Below, piece by piece: positions 62,138 through 64,000 of a stretch of 64,000 bases of DNA (position 1 is the stretch's first letter; each line of letters begins with the position of its first letter). The notes under the pieces were generated by a model. That model saw only the letters and a program-made list of their open reading frames with translations. It made no database searches and was not told the DNA's origin. The position numbers were made by a program, and so were the translations under genes. The DNA comes from Kitasatospora humi. GTDB lineage: Bacteria > Actinomycetota > Actinomycetes > Streptomycetales > Streptomycetaceae. The stretch is from positions 124,001 through 188,000 of the forward strand of contig NZ_JAJJPA010000004.1 in the NCBI RefSeq assembly GCF_020907985.1. The letters run 5' to 3'.

Positions 62138-63091
62138 ATGCCGCAGGAGAGTCGGAGCGAGACCGGCAGGGGACTCTGGTACGGCTTCGCCGCCTATGGC
62201 ATCTGGGGGCTCTTCCCGCTCTACTGGCCGCTGCTGGAACCCAGTTCGGCCACCGAGATCCTGGCCGACCGGATGGTCTGGTCACTGGTCGCGGCGGTGG
62301 CGATCCTGGCGGTGCGCCGGCACTGGGCGTGGCTGCGCCCGCTGCTCAAGCAGCCCCGGCGGCTGGCGCTCAGCGCGCTGGCCGCCGTGGTGATCGCGGT
62401 CAACTGGGGCGTCTACATCTGGGCGGTCAACGCCGGACACGTGGTGGAGACCAGCCTCGGCTACTTCATCAACCCGCTGGTGACCATAGCCGCCGGCGTG
62501 CTGCTCCTTGGTGAGAGGCTGCGCCGGACCCAGTGGATCGCCGTCGGGATCGGCGTGCTGGCGGTGGCCGTGCTCACCCTCGGGTACGGGCGGCTGCCGT
62601 GGATCGCGCTCGTCCTGGCGTTCAGCTTCGGCAGTTACGGACTGCTGAAGAAGAAGGTGGCGCTCGGCGGTCTGGAGAGCTTCGCGCTGGAGGCGGGCTT
62701 CCTCTTCCCGTTCGCGCTCGCCTACCAGGTCTACCTGGCGCTGACCGGCCACTCGACGTTCAGCCACGGCGCCGGCCACAGCGCGCTGCTGATGCTCACC
62801 GGGCCGATCACCGCCGTGCCGCTGCTCTGCTTCGGCGCCGCCGCGATCCGGCTGCCGCTCTCCACCATCGGGCTGATGCAGTACCTGGCGCCGGTCTTCC
62901 AGTTCGTGATCGGGATCGCCTACGACCACGAGACCATGGCACCGGCCAACTGGGCCGGTTTCGGGCTGGTCTGGGTGGCACTGCTGCTGCTCTCCTGGGA
63001 CGCCCTGCGCCGGACCCGGCCCCCGGTGGCCGCGCCGCGGGCGGCAGCGGCAGAACGTCCGGTCGAGGAGGGCGTACCCTCCGGACGGTAG
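62138..63091 (+). CDS. rarD: EamA-family transporter RarD
   Basis: The 317-residue membrane protein has ten helices in two EamA repeats. RarD hallmarks are GLWYGFAAYGIWGLFPLYWP at the start, EILADRMVWSLVA, NWGVYIWAVNAGHVVETSLG and FINPLVTIAAGVLLLGERL. RarD proteins are DMT-superfamily permeases of unclear substrate. GGAGGAG lies upstream; the GTG at 62135 is an equally possible start, one residue longer. Confidence 0.92.
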   Translation: MPQESRSETGRGLWYGFAAYGIWGLFPLYWPLLEPSSATEILADRMVWSLVAAVAILAVRRHWAWLRPLLKQPRRLALSALAAVVIAVNWGVYIWAVNAGHVVETSLGYFINPLVTIAAGVLLLGERLRRTQWIAVGIGVLAVAVLTLGYGRLPWIALVLAFSFGSYGLLKKKVALGGLESFALEAGFLFPFALAYQVYLALTGHSTFSHGAGHSALLMLTGPITAVPLLCFGAAAIRLPLSTIGLMQYLAPVFQFVIGIAYDHETMAPANWAGFGLVWVALLLLSWDALRRTRPPVAAPRAAAAERPVEEGVPSGR

Positions 63092-63110
63092 CGTTTGCGT
63101 CGTCAGGCGA

Positions 63111-63965
63111 TCAGGCCGTGATGTCCCGCGAGCTGAACCGCGCCCAGGCCGCCGCCCCGAAGACGGCCACGTAGAGCGCCTGCAGTCCGAGGTCGTGCAA
63201 CACCCCGTCCCAGTAGACCGGGTGCCGCAGCAAGTCGGCGAAGGTCAGCCAGTAGTGCGTGAACAGCCACGGCTGGATCGCGGCCAACTGCGGGATGGTG
63301 TCCAGCACTTGGACGATCACGACCAGCCCCACCGTGCCGGCCATCGCGGCGATCCCGCTGCTCGTCAGGGTGGAGATGAACAGTCCGATCGCCACCAGTC
63401 CGGACAGCGAGACGGCCACCACGGCGGCGATCAGCACCATCCGCAGCAGCGACTCGCCGAGCGAGACGGTGTCCCCGGAGAGCAGCACCACCTTGCCGAC
63501 CGGGAACAGCACCGACCCGGTGATCAGCCCGGTCAGCGCCACCGCCAGGGTGGCCGCCGCACAGAAGGCCAGCGCGGCGGTGAACTTGGCGGCGAGCAGC
63601 CTGATCCGCCCGGCCGGCGCCACCAGCAGGTAACGCAGCGTGCCGGAGGTGGCCTCACCGGCCACCGCGTCGCCCGCCACCACACCCACCGTCATCGGCA
63701 GGAAGATCGGCAGCGCGACGGCCAGCGAGGTGAAGGTCAGGAAGACGCCGTTCTGGGTGACCTGGGCGAGGAAGGGCGGGCCGCCGTCGCCGCCGCCGTG
63801 CAGGCCGCCGGTCTCGATCTTGACGACGACGCCGATCAGCACCGGCAGCGCGGCCAGCGCCCCGAGCAGCGCCATGGTGCGCACCCGGCGGAAGGTCAGC
63901 AGCAACTCGCTGCGGAACAGTGCCAGGAATCCGGACACCGTCGCCCGATCCGGCCCGGCGGCCAC
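63111..63965 (-). CDS. ABC-2 type transporter permease (5' end may lie beyond window)
   Basis: The protein is at least 284 residues with six helices: FRSELLLTFRRVRTMALLGA, VFLTFTSLAVALPIFLPMTV, the ABC-2 motif GDAVAGEATSGTLRYLLVAP, and ITGSVLFPVGK. It is the membrane subunit of an exporter; the ATPase gene is expected upstream, outside the window. The frame stays open to the window edge, so the true start may be further right than 63965. Confidence 0.85.
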   Translation of the reverse strand: MAAGPDRATVSGFLALFRSELLLTFRRVRTMALLGALAALPVLIGVVVKIETGGLHGGGDGGPPFLAQVTQNGVFLTFTSLAVALPIFLPMTVGVVAGDAVAGEATSGTLRYLLVAPAGRIRLLAAKFTAALAFCAAATLAVALTGLITGSVLFPVGKVVLLSGDTVSLGESLLRMVLIAAVVAVSLSGLVAIGLFISTLTSSGIAAMAGTVGLVVIVQVLDTIPQLAAIQPWLFTHYWLTFADLLRHPVYWDGVLHDLGLQALYVAVFGAAAWARFSSRDITA

Positions 63966-64000
63966 CCGAGGAGCGGCCCCGGCGGCTTCAGCGGCCTCAA

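Overview
The window is very GC-rich actinobacterial chromosome, most likely from a Streptomycetaceae member (Streptomyces or Kitasatospora). The evidence is near-universal G/C third positions, many GTG starts, ATGA/GTGA overlaps, a mycothiol-type anti-sigma protein, a DmdR1-type iron regulator with every metal ligand at the DtxR positions, futalosine-pathway menaquinone genes, and a 14-gene complex I operon preceded by a Rex-like operator. Gene order looks like conserved core chromosome with some accessory DNA. No tRNA, rRNA, CRISPR array, complete IS element or prophage was seen.

Layout. (1) 1-7475: the right-hand part of an Fxs (FxSxx-COOH) RiPP-type locus. It holds the 3' end of an FxsB-type radical SAM maturase carrying its HExxH extension, an AAC(3)-fold acetyltransferase, the TIR-like protein FxsC, and a giant FxsT with P-loop, TIR-like, NB-ARC and TPR modules. 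The precursor gene fxsA and the radical SAM domain should lie just left of the window. A convergent alpha/beta hydrolase and a double-SLATT (DUF4231) membrane protein follow. (2) 9.4-27.4 kb: housekeeping and regulatory genes. These are a SIS protein, DmdR1, a prim-pol-like protein, a TPR-type regulator, a low-complexity membrane protein, a lipoprotein, PurU, an ECF sigma/anti-sigma pair, an ATP-binding regulator with a TTA codon, GNAT, LacI, MFS, a DAACS symporter behind a small Cys-rich leader ORF, and Uma2. (3) 27.5-34.3 kb: cspA and menaquinone genes (mqnA, mqnC, menG, geranylgeranyl-reductase family). (4) 32.4-38.7 kb: a decayed accessory patch with four 3'-terminal gene remnants among intact MBL-fold, AKR, DHFR-like and cyclophilin genes. 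(5) 38.9-55.2 kb: nuoA-N with promoter, Rex-like site and terminator. (6) 55.3-60.4 kb: polyprenyl diphosphate synthase, an orphan NarL-type regulator and korAB. (7) 60.4-64 kb: YdcF, an ECF41 sigma factor, RarD and an ABC-2 type permease.

How the genes work together. Regions 3, 5 and 6 form a respiratory neighbourhood. MqnA/MqnC build the quinone head, a polyprenyl synthase makes an isoprenoid tail, MenG methylates the ring, the geranylgeranyl-reductase-like enzyme may saturate the tail, complex I reduces the quinone, and KorAB is a ferredoxin-linked 2-oxoacid oxidoreductase. The nuo and korA upstream regions share a 12-bp -10-type element.

Most interesting observations: the Fxs locus, whose FxsC/FxsT proteins look like immune-type signalling proteins attached to a RiPP pathway; a 26-bp palindromic repeat that sits in frame inside three different genes and always encodes (T/P)SRPxAGGG; a leaderless 43-codon Cys-rich ORF before a symporter, which suggests cysteine-responsive attenuation of cystine uptake; and repeated small tandem duplications at gene 3' ends.
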